NCBI GenBank assembly: GCA_030710605.1
Contig: CP092863.1
Span: 139,817,547 to 139,881,546 of the forward strand
From: Cordylochernes scorpioides
Taxonomy: Eukaryota > Arthropoda > Arachnida > Pseudoscorpiones > Chernetidae
Reading direction: 5' to 3'
Length of the DNA: 64,000 nt
Below, in pieces: positions 21,087-32,555 of this stretch. The position numbers and the translations under genes were made by a program. Each line of letters opens with the position of its first letter. Position 1 is the stretch's first letter. The notes under the pieces were generated by a model. It made no database searches, was not told the DNA's origin, and saw nothing but the letters and a program-made list of their open reading frames with translations.

Positions 21087-24000
21087 GAGAGTCGACAGGA
21101 TTACCACAACGAAGGAGACCACAACGAAGAAGGTAAAGACTGTCCAGATAGATAGAAAAGAGCCAAGAAGCAAGATGGAGGAACAAGCACGCCATTCCAA
21201 CAAAACGACCAAGCAATCTTCCCCTCAACGACACAGCCGAACATCCCGCAAAATAAGCCGGTGAGAAGTTACCCACCTTCGACCTTACGACGCAACCATC
21301 CAGACGACATGCCACCATCGCCAAACAGAATCCACAAGCTGCTACAAGCTCTACCTGGCACGCCTTCCACGTCATCAGGACAACAACCAAAGACCAAGTC
21401 TCCTGACTGAACAAACATAAAAACTGTGAGTTTTTAAAAAAATCTACTTAACTCTTTCTACATGCTAACAACTTGATTTTCCATAAATATAATGTTTATT
21501 TTTACTGTAATTATTTTTAAATCAAATTTTACCATTTTTATAGCATTTCAATTCAAATTTTAAATATTGTACACCCTCATTTATCAATTTTTACTTTATT
21601 TTAAGCAACTTATAAATTTTAATTCATTACTTGCAATCTTACAGTTTTAAAAAAATCATATTATATTTAAATTACTCGAATCATAATTCTAAACTTATTT
21701 GTGTGTTTCTCTTAATACCTTATTTTTATACCAAAAACACCAATGTCTTAATTAAATATACAAAACTTTGCAAAAAATCATTGTTATGTTCACTATTTTA
21801 TGTACACGCCCCATTCAAATTATAAGTCACTATCATGCCATTGCCCTTTTACAAGTATAATTTTCGCACTAACATAAGCAACGATTTAAAAAATATATTC
21901 AAATTTTAATAAACATAGGTGAAAACGCATTTTTTAAAAATACAAAAATCGAAAGATACACTATCTTCAAAAGCACAACTAGAAATGTAACTGTCCTTCC
22001 CCAAAACAAGTTAAAAATTCCAGCATAGCTACACTCCCTCGTCCTTTTCTTTTTACATGCATAATTATTAATACTTCACACATCCCTCGGAACGAACTTC
22101 AACACATTTCCACCTTACTTTCTCCAATTGGCCACCATCTATTAACGCGCCTTTTAACAACACGTCCTATTTCGAGCCACACGAGCTCCATATCGTCGCG
22201 AACACAAAGACTTCACGATAAACATACCACCTCTATAACAATCTGAAAATTCTCGATGTGTTTCGTACAACCACCACCCATGACTAATAAATTTGTTATT
22301 CCTTCGGAAACAAGTTAGATGCTGTACCAAAAACGAAGATTTCACGTGACACCTTTCCATACAATTCACCGACTAGTGTTACACAGCGCACCACAACAAT
22401 TTTCTCACTTAACAGGCCCAAGACGCCTTCATGCCTGTGACACCTCACCAAAAGCGTGTCTACGTTGAAGTCGCACTTTTACGCACATCTAACCTGACAT
22501 CATTGAATAACATTTTTTTTAATAAGTCCGCAACAACGTCGAAACACAACACTTGCGAACACCGAGAAGACTATATTTTCAAACAGACAAGAGGAGATAA
22601 CTCAACTCGGGACGTAGGCCAGACATGGGATCATGTGACAGTCGGTAACAAAGGGTCGGCAACAAAGGACCGCCTACGTAAATAAACAACCCAGCTATGT
22701 CGGTAGGCATCAAAGGATATCGGCATCAAAGCCACCGCGGCCATGTTAAAATGACACCGGTTGCAGCGGCATCAGGTTAACATGACACCTCCAATTTCAG
22801 TAGGCCTGTACCTTTGACACAGCAGAATGCTAGATTTTAGTGTCCAAATAACATACCAGATTAAAACGGATAGGAAAGTTATATAAAATTCCTTTTATAG
22901 CAAAACTTATTTTTATAAGGTTATCGATCCTTTAAATGACATCATATGACGCCATATTATACCATCGTAAAAAGACGATTAAATCCCCAAAATGGCACCC
23001 ATCGCCACGACAATGTTCCAATCTTCAACACTCTTCACTGTCAATCATACAATTATATGGCTTTTGGGTACGTTTTTAATATGAACAAACACAACATTAC
23101 CGGCTCATTCGTTAGGAATAAAAAGGGATTTAACCTCTCATTTCTCCTTAGGTAACGCAATGTTACATGGAAAAAAGATCTGTTAAATTAATAGTTTAAA
23201 TGATTTTTTCCCAAGCGTAACAAGCCGGCGTTTGGGTAGGCTCACCTAAAAATTTTGCAGACCAAACAGCATAAAACGCTCTGCAATCTTTTTAGCGCCT
23301 AAGACATGCATTACACACTTCATGTATCCAAAGTCCCCATCTTCCACTACACTACATCATTTTTAGGGATCAAGATCGCTCCCCGTCTGGTCTCACATAA
23401 TATAATCGGGAAGATCTGGCAAAGACCAACTTCTCAGACCGGACCAAAGCGACATAGGGCCACATTGCCTCCCCATAGGTCAAACTAAAGACACCAATAA
23501 TCTTGGACCTACACCTAGACATTGTGTGAATATGTTCCTTTCTTTTTTTTTCAGGAACGAATATTTTTTGTTTTCTTTTAACTTTTCTTCAAAAGAGACA
23601 TTTTTTGCTCCATTTGTTTATCTAATCATTAATAACCTTTAATTATATTATATTTTTTTTGTATAAAATCTTGAATAATTATTTTTTTTAATTTTTTTTT
23701 TACTTTTCAATTATAATCAAATTTTTATTCCAACATTATTTTAACAACTTTATTTTAACAATAGCAAAACATTTAATTCTTTCAATAATCATTTTTAATT
23801 CATTATTATATCTTTTATATATTACTAATTCTCATTATTATATCTTTTATATTTTGCTAATTCATTGTTATGTCTTTTTTACATTACATGTTCGATCTTA
23901 TCCACTTATACTGTTGTTATCCACAATCATATTTTTATCTTTTTATTCACTATATTTTTGTTTAAATAACTTTATTATATGACAATGTTTATCATCAACT

Positions 24001-24889
24001 ATCGGGCATCTACAACAATCGTTTTCAACAATCATATTCTTTAACTACTTCCCTATACTTTTTTTTTCACTACCTATTTCAGCCATTGCTTCGAACCATA
24101 GTAGAAACGACAGCACTGCTTGACAATTTTTCTTTTGATTTCGTAATTCAACAAACTCTTTGTAAACACCGTTCCCCAGAAGTACAAGTCTCGACTTTTT
24201 GGTCTGAACACGTTTCAAAAGTTTATTTCAATCATCCGCAGAGCACATCACCAACGCATGCACAAAGCGTTCACTTTTTTCAATTTTCAATTTTTTTTTC
24301 AGCTCTAGCGGACCACAATCAACCTTTGATTTCAAGTCAAGTCAGACCACCTATTGTCGCTACAACAATTCTACGTATCGCATGGCTCTACCATCCCTTT
24401 CAATCATATTAAGTCTTTTCTTCAACAACTTTTCAACCCAATAACCCTACAATTGTGTCAAAGCACTGTAACCTTATACAGGATCACAGGTGAAACATTG
24501 CCTAGGAAGACGCACAAGTCTATATCCTCGCTTTGCACCTGGATCTCAGTATTTGATTGTCTGTGCAACACTTACAATTGCATATTCTTCAACCCCTAAC
24601 CCTTTCCAACGCCCGCCAACAATCTTTTAGAACATCATTCTTATCATCATTATTTTTTAGCAAACAAAGGTTTTACCTACAGTTCTCTTTTATAATGGAT
24701 ATCATAACTTTTAAATTAAACATAAGTTTTATTTTTATAATTTTCAGATATAGCCAAATAAACATCTTGTTATAGCCCTTTTCCCTCACAGTTTTAATTA
24801 ATTAAAATAAATTCTAATTACTTACCTGTGTTAGAGAGGCTTTACCCGCTTAAACCCGGATAAACCCTTTCACTCACGGGGCCCATCTA
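21087..24889 (+). mobile_element. LTR element A interior, non-coding
   Basis: About 3.8 kb between two identical-looking LTRs with no gag, protease, RT, RNase H or integrase recognisable in any frame. The longest frames (about 110 codons) match nothing. No classic TGG primer-binding site directly follows the 5' LTR and no clean polypurine tract precedes the 3' LTR. This fits a large non-autonomous LTR derivative (LARD type) mobilised in trans. The interior is AT-rich except for stretches near 22.1-22.8 kb. Confidence 0.75.
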
Positions 24890-25757
24890 TGATAATTTAA
24901 ACCAATAACCCTATATTATGTAATACATATAACAAGCTTGTCATGTTGTATATAGAACTAATTATAAACTACAACTAATTATACGCATAATTGACGTGTG
25001 TCCTTGTATCTCCAGATGTAATGTACTGAGGATGAATAAATAAAAATATATAATAGATTAAAAACTGAGTTAAGAGCAAGATTGAGCGAATCACAAAGTA
25101 ACTTCTAAAGATAGATGGAAGCCAACAGACTGGTGCCAGAGTCGAGTTGCGGACACGTGCAGAAAGGCAATACTTCCTGGTTCCCTTCCTGGTCCAAAAA
25201 GTTGTATAAATAGGACCCCACGTAGCAACAGCCATTTTCAGTTCCAGTCAATCCCGGTCAGCGTCACCCCTTGTCGCCGGTTGTCACCAACTCATCGACG
25301 ATGTAAAACAGTAAGAAATCTCCTATCTCCATCTTTGCTCTTGGCTCGCTTTTTATCTATTCAAGGAACCTTCTACAACGTGTCGCTTCGTTTTTTGTGT
25401 GTGTGGACATTCCCCAGTTTTCCACTCTGCCTCGACCACGACTGCCTGTACTTTGGGAGAACTGTTAAAGGTCCTACAAGGTGCAGCGAGGTACTGGAAA
25501 ACTCTCCACCCCTGACTGTCCCTCGCGGTTACTACAGGTTTGACCCTCGGTTGCCACAACTTATAGCGAGAGTCGACGAGGTTCTACAACAGGCTTACCA
25601 AACCTCAACGCATTATTACAGCTAGTCGACAGGATCCCTAATCACAGATAAGGATCCCAACATATTATCTCAGAGAGTCGACAGGATCCCTAATCACAGA
25701 TAAGTCGACTCAACACATTATTACAGAGAGTCGACAGGATCTCAACATATTATTACA
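24890..25757 (+). repeat. LTR element A, 3' LTR (868 bp)
   Basis: A copy of 20219-21086 with the same ends. It is followed by TATATGTATATT, compatible with a TATA target duplication. Apparent identity of the two LTRs implies a very recent insertion. Confidence 0.9.
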
Positions 25758-26395
25758 TATATGTATATTTATCAATTATATTTATCTATTTATTCATATT
25801 TTTATCATTATATAATCATATTTATTCTGTATTTAACCTTATATAATCTTATATGGACATTGAAATAAAGTAGTTTCAATCTCAATCTCTCTCTTTTAGA
25901 AAATACAACATTTTCTTCTACTACCTTTCCTATAATACTAAAAATATTGGGAATGCCTGGCTCATCAGTGGCGAATTCTCCTGCTGTTTCGCAAGTTGAA
26001 CCAACCATACAACTATTGTATTGGTATAGTCCACTTTTACATATGGCACTTGAATGGAATTCTTTGTTGGGTTATTTATCGAATATATAAGGACATAGGT
26101 TTTTTTGGTCATCAGAAATTTAACTAAAAACATGTATTGAGCATTGCTGGTAAAGCGGTGTAGTTTTTTAATTATTATCTCTAGTATACACGTGGTATAG
26201 GCCATGATTATCATGGTGGTTATAAGTTGGTGAATGCTTTTATACTGTAAATGCACCACATTTCTACACATGTAGAAACAAGTTAATTTTTGAACTTGCA
26301 AGTGTTTTAGAGCTCCGTTTGGTTACTTGCCACTCGCTGGTGGGGTTGGACTTTTGAAAGAATCGGGGGCCATTGGAGCATTTTTTTTAAATAGA
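25758..26395. repeat. Degenerate F3 and F4 copies
   Basis: 25945-26005 holds a diverged F3 loop (GGCTCATCAGTGGCGAATTC, TTTCGCAAGTTGAACC). 26180-26290 is F4 (GGTATAGGCCATGATTATCA, TGCACCACATTTCTACA). Confidence 0.5.
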
Positions 26396-26482
26396 AAAAA
26401 GTGTCCAATGCAGAATTTGATCCGATCGAAAACCAAGGGTTTATACCATTCGTCCACATACCCTCTAAGCGGTATATTTGTT
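26396..26482 (-). repeat. Decayed tRNA-like sequence
   Basis: GTGTCCAATGCAGAATTTGA … GGGTTTATACCATTCGTCCA parallels the tRNA-like sequence at 58.81 kb, but the TTCGA-type B box is mutated. Confidence 0.35.
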
Positions 26483-26485
26483 TTA

Positions 26486-29400
26486 CACTCATGGACTAAA
26501 CCTAGAGGAAGTAGAAAGTCTTTGATGTCACCAGTCGTCTGTTTTTTTTTTTTAAGGAAACAGAGGCAATTTTGTTCACACTTGGTTATCTCGTGTGTCT
26601 TCAATAAAGGTCACTGTAATATATTTCAGAGTTATTATCTGAATCCAGATATACATGCTAAAAGGTACAACTTCCTTAAGTTTTGTTCACACTTGGTTAT
26701 CTCGTGTGTCTTCAATAAAGGTCACTGTAATATATTTGAGAGTTATTATCTGAATCCAGATATACATGCTAAAAGGTACAACTTCGTTAAGTTTTGTTCA
26801 CACTTGGTTATCTCGTGTGTCTTCAATAAAGGTCACTGTAATATATTTCAGAGTTATTATCTGAATCCAGATATACATGCTAAAAGGTACAACTTCGTTA
26901 AGTTTTGTACACACTTGGTTATCTCGTGTGTCTTCAATAAAGGTCACTGTAATATATTTCAGAGTTATTATCTGAATCCAGATATACATGCTAAAAGGTA
27001 CAACTTCGTTAAGTTTTGTACACACTTGGTTATCTCGTGTGTCTTCAATAAAGGTCACTGTAATATATTTCAGAGTTATTATCTGAATCCAGATATACAT
27101 GCTAAAAGGTACAACTTCGTTAAGTTTTGTACACACTTGGTTATCTCGTGTGTCTTCAATAAAGGTCACTGTAATATATTTCAGAGTTATTATCTGAATC
27201 CAGATATACATGCTAAAAGGTACAACTTCGTTAAGTTTTGTACACACTTGGTTATCTCGTGTGTCTTCAATAAAGGTCACTGTAATATATTTCAGAGTTA
27301 TTATCTGAATCCAGATATACATGCTAAAAGGTACAACTTCGTTAAGTTTTGTACACACTTGGTTATCTCGTGTGTCTTCAATAAAGGTCACTGTAATATA
27401 TTTCAGAGTTATTGTCTCAATCCCGATATACATGCTAAAAGGTACAACTTCGTTAAGTTTTGTACACACTTGGTTATCTCGTGTGTCTTCAATAAAGGTC
27501 ACTGTAATATATTTCAGAGTTATTATCTGAATCCAGATATACATGCTAAAAGGTACAACTTCGTTAAGTTTTGTTCACACTTGGTTATCTCGCGTATCTT
27601 CAATAAAAGTCACTGTAATTTATTTCAGAGTTATTGTCTGAATCCCAAAATACATGCTGAAAGGTATAACTTCCTTAAGTTTTGTACACACTTGGTTATC
27701 TCGTGTATCTTCAATAAAAGTCACTGTAATATATTTCAGAGTTATTGTCTGAATCCCGATATACATGCTAAAAGGTACAACTTCGTTAAGTTTTGTTCAC
27801 ACTTGGTTATCTCGTGTATCTTCAATAAAAGTCACTGTAATATATTTCAGAGTTATTGTCTGAATCCCGATATACATGCTAAAAGGTACAACTTCGTTAA
27901 GTTTTGTTCACACTTGGTTATCTCGCGTATCTTCAATAAAAGTCACTGTAATATATTTCAGAGTTATTGTCTGAATCCCGATATACATGCTGAAAGGTAC
28001 AACTTCGTTAAGTTTTGTTCACACTTGGTTATCTCGCGTATCTTCAATAAAAGTCACTGTAATATATTTCAGAGTTATTGTCTGAATCCCGATATACATG
28101 CTAAAAGGTATAACTTCGTTAAGTTTTGTTCACACTTGGTTATCTCGCGTATCTTCAATAAAAGTCACTGTAATATATTTCAGAGTTATTGTCTGAATCC
28201 CGATATACATGCTAAAAGGTACAACTTCGTTAAGTTTTGTTCACACTTGGTTATCTCGCGTATCTTCAATAAAAGTCACTGTAATATATTTCAGAGTTAT
28301 TGTCTGAATCCCGATATACATGCTGAAAGGTACAACTTCGTTAAGTTTTGTTCACACTTGGTTATCTCGCGTATCTTCAATAAAAGTCACTGTAATATAT
28401 TTCAGAGTTATTGTCTGAATCCCGATATACATGCTAAAAGGTATAACTTCGTTAAGTTTTGTTCACACTTGGTTATCTCGCGTATCTTCAATAAAGGTCA
28501 CTGTAATATCTTTCAGAGTTATTGTCTCAATCCCGATATACATGCTGAAAGGTACAACTTCGTTAAGTTTTGTTCACACTTGGTTATCTCGTGTGTCTTC
28601 AATAAAAGTCACTGTAATATATTTCAGAGTTATTGTCTCAATCCCGATATACATGCTAAAAGGTACAACTTTCTTAAGTTTTGTTCACACTTGGTTATCT
28701 CGCGTATCTTCAATAAAAGTCACTGTAATATATTTCAGAGTTATTGTCTGAATCCCGATATACATGCTAAAAGGTATAACTTCGTTAAGTTTTGTTCACA
28801 CTTGGTTATCTCGCGTATCTTCAATAAAGGTCACTGTAATATCTTTCAGAGTTATTGTCTCAATCCCGATATACATGCTGAAAGGTACAACTTCGTTAAG
28901 TTTTGTTCACACTTGGTTATCTCGCGTATCTTCAATAAAAGTCACTGTAATATATTTCAGAGTTATTGTCTGAATCCCGATATACATGCTGAAAGGTACA
29001 ACTTCCTTAAGTTTTGTTCACACTTGGTTATCTCGCGTATCTTCAATAAAAGTCACTGTAATATATTTCAGAGTTATTGTCTGAATCCCGATATACATGC
29101 TGAAAGGTACAACTTCCTTAAGTTTTGTTCACACTTGGTTATCTCGCGTATCTTCAATAAAAGTCACTGTAATATATTTCAGAGTTATTGTCTGAATCCC
29201 GATATACATGCTGAAAGGTACAACTTCCTTAAGTTTTGTTCACACTTGGTTATCTCGCGTATCTTCAATAAAAGTCACTGTAATATATTTCAGAGTTATT
29301 GTCTGAATCCCGATATACATGCTGAAAGGTACAACTTCCTTAAGTTTTGTTCACACTTGGTTATTCGCGTATCTTCAATAAAGATCACTGTAATATATTT

Positions 29401-29579
29401 CAGAGTTATTGTCTGAATCCCGATATACATGCTGAAAGGTACAACTTCCTTAAGTTTTGTTCACACTTGGTTATCTCGCGTATCTTCAATAAAGATCACT
29501 GTAATATATTTCAGAGTTATTGTCTGAATCCCGATATACATGCTGAAAGGTACAACTTCCTTAAGTTTTGTACACGAGT
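26486..29579. repeat. M1 MITE expanded into a 111-bp satellite (about 27 units)
   Basis: The left end is a full M1 terminus (CACTCATGGACTAAACCTAG, T-rich run, GGAAACAGAGGCAATTTTG). The right end is CTTAAGTTTTGTACACGAGT. Between them is a head-to-tail 111-bp unit, about 27 copies over 3 kb. The 111-bp period is 37 codons, so one strand has an uninterrupted 1029-codon frame and others have long frames; these are artefacts. Units fall into blocks (early CCAGATATACATG units, later CCCGATATACATG units), with a local 333-bp three-unit repeat near 28.43 and 28.76 kb. Confidence 0.92.
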
Positions 29580-29603
29580 ATAGGTACTGCACATGATACT
29601 CAC

Positions 29604-29674
29604 CAGCCATTGGATCTTAGCGAGAGAAGTTCCCAGAGGAATACCTTGGATGTTACGGGGAGGACCTCCGGGTG
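29604..29674 (-). CDS. Dscam-family exon: first half of FNIII-2
   Basis: Acceptor GCAACAG|CA, donor TGGCTG|GTGAGT; phase 1 in and phase 0 out. It encodes APGGPPRNIQGIPLGTSLAK, then IQWL, the A-B strands of an FNIII domain with the conserved Trp. The 52-bp intron separating it from 29727-29888 is the shortest here. Its donor lies only about 20 bp from the satellite edge. It continues in phase into 18140-18377 after an 11.2 kb intron. Confidence 0.85.
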
Positions 29675-29726
29675 CTGTTGCCGCAGGGATCAGTGTGGTA
29701 GACTGGGAAGGTTGGGACGGACTTAC

Positions 29727-29888
29727 CTTCCTCATCAGTGACAGCAGTGGCAGCGGCGGAGTCCTCGCTGGGACCTAGGGCGTTGACAGCCCGCAGGTGG
29801 AGGTCGTACCTGGAGTTGGGGGTCAGATTGGAGACGGTCCATGCGGTCTCTGTGGCTGGGACTGTGGTCTCCCTCGCGGACTCCTCTC
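29727..29888 (-). CDS. Dscam-family exon: second half of FNIII-1
   Basis: Acceptor TGTGCCAG|GA, donor GAGGAAG|GTAAGT, phase 1 at both ends. It encodes EESARETTVPATETAWTVSN, LTPNSRYDLHLRAVNALGPS and EDSAAATAVTDE. 'L.PNSRYDLHLRAVNALGPS' is the E-F-G region of an FNIII domain. It completes the domain begun at 39750-39890 (…SSG|EESARE). Confidence 0.87.
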
Positions 29889-30074
29889 CTGGCACACACA
29901 GTCCGTGGATCACATCTCAAAATTTATACAAAGCCAAGTACGGTATTTACAAATCTTTCATCGACAAAGATTTTGATGTACCCCCTTCCCCCACTAATAA
30001 GATAATGTATTTTTTGATATCGAAATAAAGGTTGTTTTGTGTCAACATTTATAGTAATAATAATATATTTATAG
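29889..30074. other. Intron DNA, nothing recognised
   Basis: Short AT-rich intron stretch before an HH fragment. Confidence 0.4.
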
Positions 30075-30390
30075 GAGAGACGCTTATTCATATATTCAAT
30101 GGGCTATAAGGTAACCTCTCCGTCAAAATAGACATCAATCTATTGACCGTCGCCGCAAACAAGCTACCTCAGTTCGGTGAGAAAGTCGCAACACACACCA
30201 GCTTCTCATAGAATAAAGTCCATCCTAGATTGACAAAGGCCATTAGCCCGAAACCATGGTCTCTAGTTGGACAAGTTTGCCAAAGCTGGTGTTGTGGCTT
30301 TGTCAACGACTCGAGGCCGCTAATATGCAGCGACGGTCAATAATAGATGGCGTCTAGCTTTGATGTATATTTTGACGGGAGAGAAGTGAC
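30075..30390 (+). repeat. HH unit copy with degenerate hammerhead
   Basis: It matches the 319-bp unit from its CCGTCAAAATAGAC end to TATTTTGACGGGAGAG. The hammerhead (30218-30272) keeps stem II and GAAACCATGGTC, but the first core word is TTGACAA instead of CTGACGA, so it is probably inactive. Confidence 0.7.
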
Positions 30391-30454
30391 CTTTATAGAC
30401 ATTTATTATATTAATAAGAGTCCTATAGAGATGTATTATTATAGGGATAATGAT

Positions 30455-30830
30455 AATAAAAAAGGCGTTCAAGGTAGGATTCGATCCCGGGTTCTAATTG
30501 TCGACAGTACATACTAACCTGTTAACATCATTGCTTAGATGGGGATTAACTGGAAATTCGCGAAATTTCGGGGCTAACTCACTACATGTATATAACATTT
30601 TTGACTACTCTCCTGCTGGATAAAACATTTGTTTATAAATATTTTAAATTTTTCAAGGCGATTGATAAAAAGAGGGAAGAAGTGCTCAACTCCACAGACA
30701 ACTGCTGATTGCTCCCCCTCCCCTCTAAATTGCTTTTCCTTCTCACTCATGTACATATATAACCTTTTAGGAGAATCCCTTGTAAGACTGTCTTAATAAA
30801 GGTTTTTGTTGTTGTTGCTTAGATGGGAAT
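30455..30830. repeat. tRNA-like sequence and a LINE-type 3' tail
   Basis: On the minus strand, 30461-30545 carries GGGATCGAATCC (B-box-like) preceded by a TTAGTATGTACTG region: a tRNA-derived sequence without a good acceptor stem. 30757-30825 has TGTCTTAATAAAGG and (GTT)n, like a non-LTR retrotransposon tail. Confidence 0.4.
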
Positions 30831-30869
30831 TAATACAAAGCAATAACGCCCCATCTGTGTGTAAAAAAT

Positions 30870-31275
30870 GTAAACATTAAGACACAAGGATGTTTATTTT
30901 ACTCATAAAACAAACTTCTACTGTCCTTACAATGAAGAAAAAATATTGGGAGGGCTTTTTGGCTCATCAGTGGTGAATCCTCCCAGTGGTTTCGCCAATT
31001 TAATCTACGAGAAAGTACTTATTAGAGCTATATTGGACGATTCTTATATACGCTACACTGATTTTTTTTTGCGCAATGGCCGCAGCCCTGCAGAAAATTG
31101 ACATAGACCCAGAGCAGCAGCTTTACACACCCAAGATAGAGGACATTGCTGCTGCTGCTGTGATAGAGATGTATGGAGACATCTGAGGCTCTTCTTTGGA
31201 CACAACAACAACAACTGAATTATTTTCATCGTAGTAAGGACAGTAGAAGTTTGTTTTAATGGGTAAAAGAAACAT
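30870..31275. repeat. F3 foldback interrupted by a LINE 3' end
   Basis: F3 arms (CAAACTTCTACTGTCCTTAC at 30909 and GTAAGGACAGTAGAAGTTTG at 31233) surround the F3 loop and 31070-31222. That inner piece encodes AAALQKIDIDPEQQLYTPKI, EDIAAAAVIEMYGDI and stop, followed by GGCTCTTCTTTGGACACAAC and (CAA)n. The same C-terminus and tail end the minus-strand LINE at 43.33 kb, so this is a 3' fragment of that family inserted into an F3 element. Confidence 0.7.
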
Positions 31276-31329
31276 TCGTGTATCAATGTAGACATTAACA
31301 TTACCATAACTCTATTGTAATATTATAAA

Positions 31330-31492
31330 CTCAAAAGAAGCTTCTTCTATAGAACATGTTTATTTCGTTACCTTTCGAACGACATGGCTCTTCAACGGGC
31401 GTAAAGACAAAGTCTCTTTACGCCGTTGAAGAACTAATTTGTTAGGAAGCTAGCGAAATAAACATGTTCTATAGAAAAAGCTCCTTTTGATT
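31330..31492. repeat. Foldback element
   Basis: Arms TTCTATAGAACATGTTTATT and AATAAACATGTTCTATAGAA flank GCTCTTCAACGGGCGTAAAG … CTTTACGCCGTTGAAGAAC. The tail words (GTTGAAGAAC, CGAAAT) resemble Penelope termini. Confidence 0.65.
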
Positions 31493-31619
31493 TTATAATC
31501 TTTCAATTCGTGCATTAATGTTTCCACTTACTATATATTGAATCGATAATCCCTTCACTAGACTTTAATAACGGACTACTCGATGAGGGAAGAGTATCTT
31601 TTAATATATAATATCAGAT

Positions 31620-31709
31620 CACAAGCTTTCGGGCATAACCGCCCATCCACAGGTGTAAAAACGGGACAAATTATTTTTGGCAATCAGCTATATATATATA
31701 TATATATAT
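31620..31709 (-). repeat. Penelope-type tail plus (TA)n
   Basis: Minus strand: CACCTGTGGATGGGCGGTTA, then TGCCCGAAAGCTTGTGAT, as at 7.28 and 42.70 kb. A (TA)n tract lies at 31689-31709. Confidence 0.4.
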
Positions 31710-31918
31710 AAAGTAAGAAATTGAGACAAATATGTAAAATTGTGCCAGAGAATTAACATAATATTGAAGGATCATTCATAGAAGTTAAGCAAGCAAGCAA
31801 ATAAACATATAATACATATAATACAAGGCTATTACAGAAACTAAGTATGAACAACGACTATAAAACAAAATAAAAGTAAAAATAAACTAAAACTGCTATT
31901 GACTTACTATATATATAT
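31710..31918. other. AT-rich DNA, nothing recognised
   Basis: No exon or RNA seen; it ends in a (TA)n tract abutting the F5 element. Confidence 0.4.
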
Positions 31919-32113
31919 GGAAAATTTGCCGGGAAGAAATTTATCCATAGATTAAATTCATATATTAAAAATAAAAAAGGCATATCCTGACCAGGAGCAC
32001 ATGTGCTTTTCAGAAGGCAGAGCGCCATCTGGTGGAACAGAAACCAACTATTCATTGATTTAGCCTGTTCCCTGATATTTGGCCAACCCAATTTCTTGAT
32101 AAATAAAAAAAGC

Positions 32114-32158
32114 CATCTACGAACGCGTTTCGCTCTGTTGGCGCTCGTCAGCGTGGAG
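32114..32158 (-). ncRNA. Hammerhead-like motif, left F5 half
   Basis: Minus strand: CTCCACG/CTGACGA/GCGCCAACAGAGC/GAAACGCGTT/CGTAGATGG. The conserved core is intact and stem III is the palindrome ACGCGT. Stem I and stem II each carry a mismatch, so activity is doubtful. Confidence 0.5.
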
Positions 32159-32363
32159 TAGGCTGTACTACTGCGACCACTGGTCAGGATATGCCTTTTT
32201 TATTTTTAATATCAACACCTGACATTTTTATTTTAATTTTTTTCTGTTGTTTTTTCATGTGTTAAGCGTATTTACGCATGTTTGGCCTTAAATACCCATT
32301 TCTTGGTTTCTCAAGAAGCCTCTGGGACCAAAAATCTTTTTGCTCACAGTGGTACAGTCTACT

Positions 32364-32403
32364 CCACGCTGACGAGCGCCAAAAGCGCGAAATGCGTTCG
32401 TGG
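32364..32403 (+). ncRNA. Hammerhead ribozyme motif, right F5 half
   Basis: CCACG/CTGACGA/GCGC-CAAAA-GCGC/GAAATGCGTT/CGTGG. Stem I (5-6 bp) and stem II (4 bp) pair perfectly. The core consensus is complete with a GUU cleavage triplet, which is permitted but slower than GUC. Stem III is 2 bp, as in the minimal Penelope type. Confidence 0.7.
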
Positions 32404-32555
32404 ATGGCTTTTCTTGATTTATCATTGGGTTGGCCAAATATCAGGGAACAGGCTAAATCAATGTTTAGTTGATTTATGTTCCACCAGATGGCGCTCTGCC
32501 TTCTGAAAAGCACATGTGCTCCTGGTCAGGATATGCCATTTTTAATATATATATA

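Larger units (their letters stand above)
31919..32555. repeat. F5 foldback element pair
   Basis: Inverted arms: GGCATATCCTGACCAGGAGC … GAGCGCCATCTGGTGGAAC on the left and GTTCCACCAGATGGCGCTC … GCTCCTGGTCAGGATATGCC on the right. Each half carries a hammerhead core and TTGGCCAA near the centre. It is preceded and followed by (TA)n. Single arms recur at 41.2 and 54.24 kb. Confidence 0.75.

Noticed and set aside
26327-29416. 1029-codon open reading frame of 37-residue repeats
   Set aside because: It follows from a 111-bp tandem repeat whose period is a multiple of three; other frames and the minus strand are also open, and no domain or start context supports a protein.
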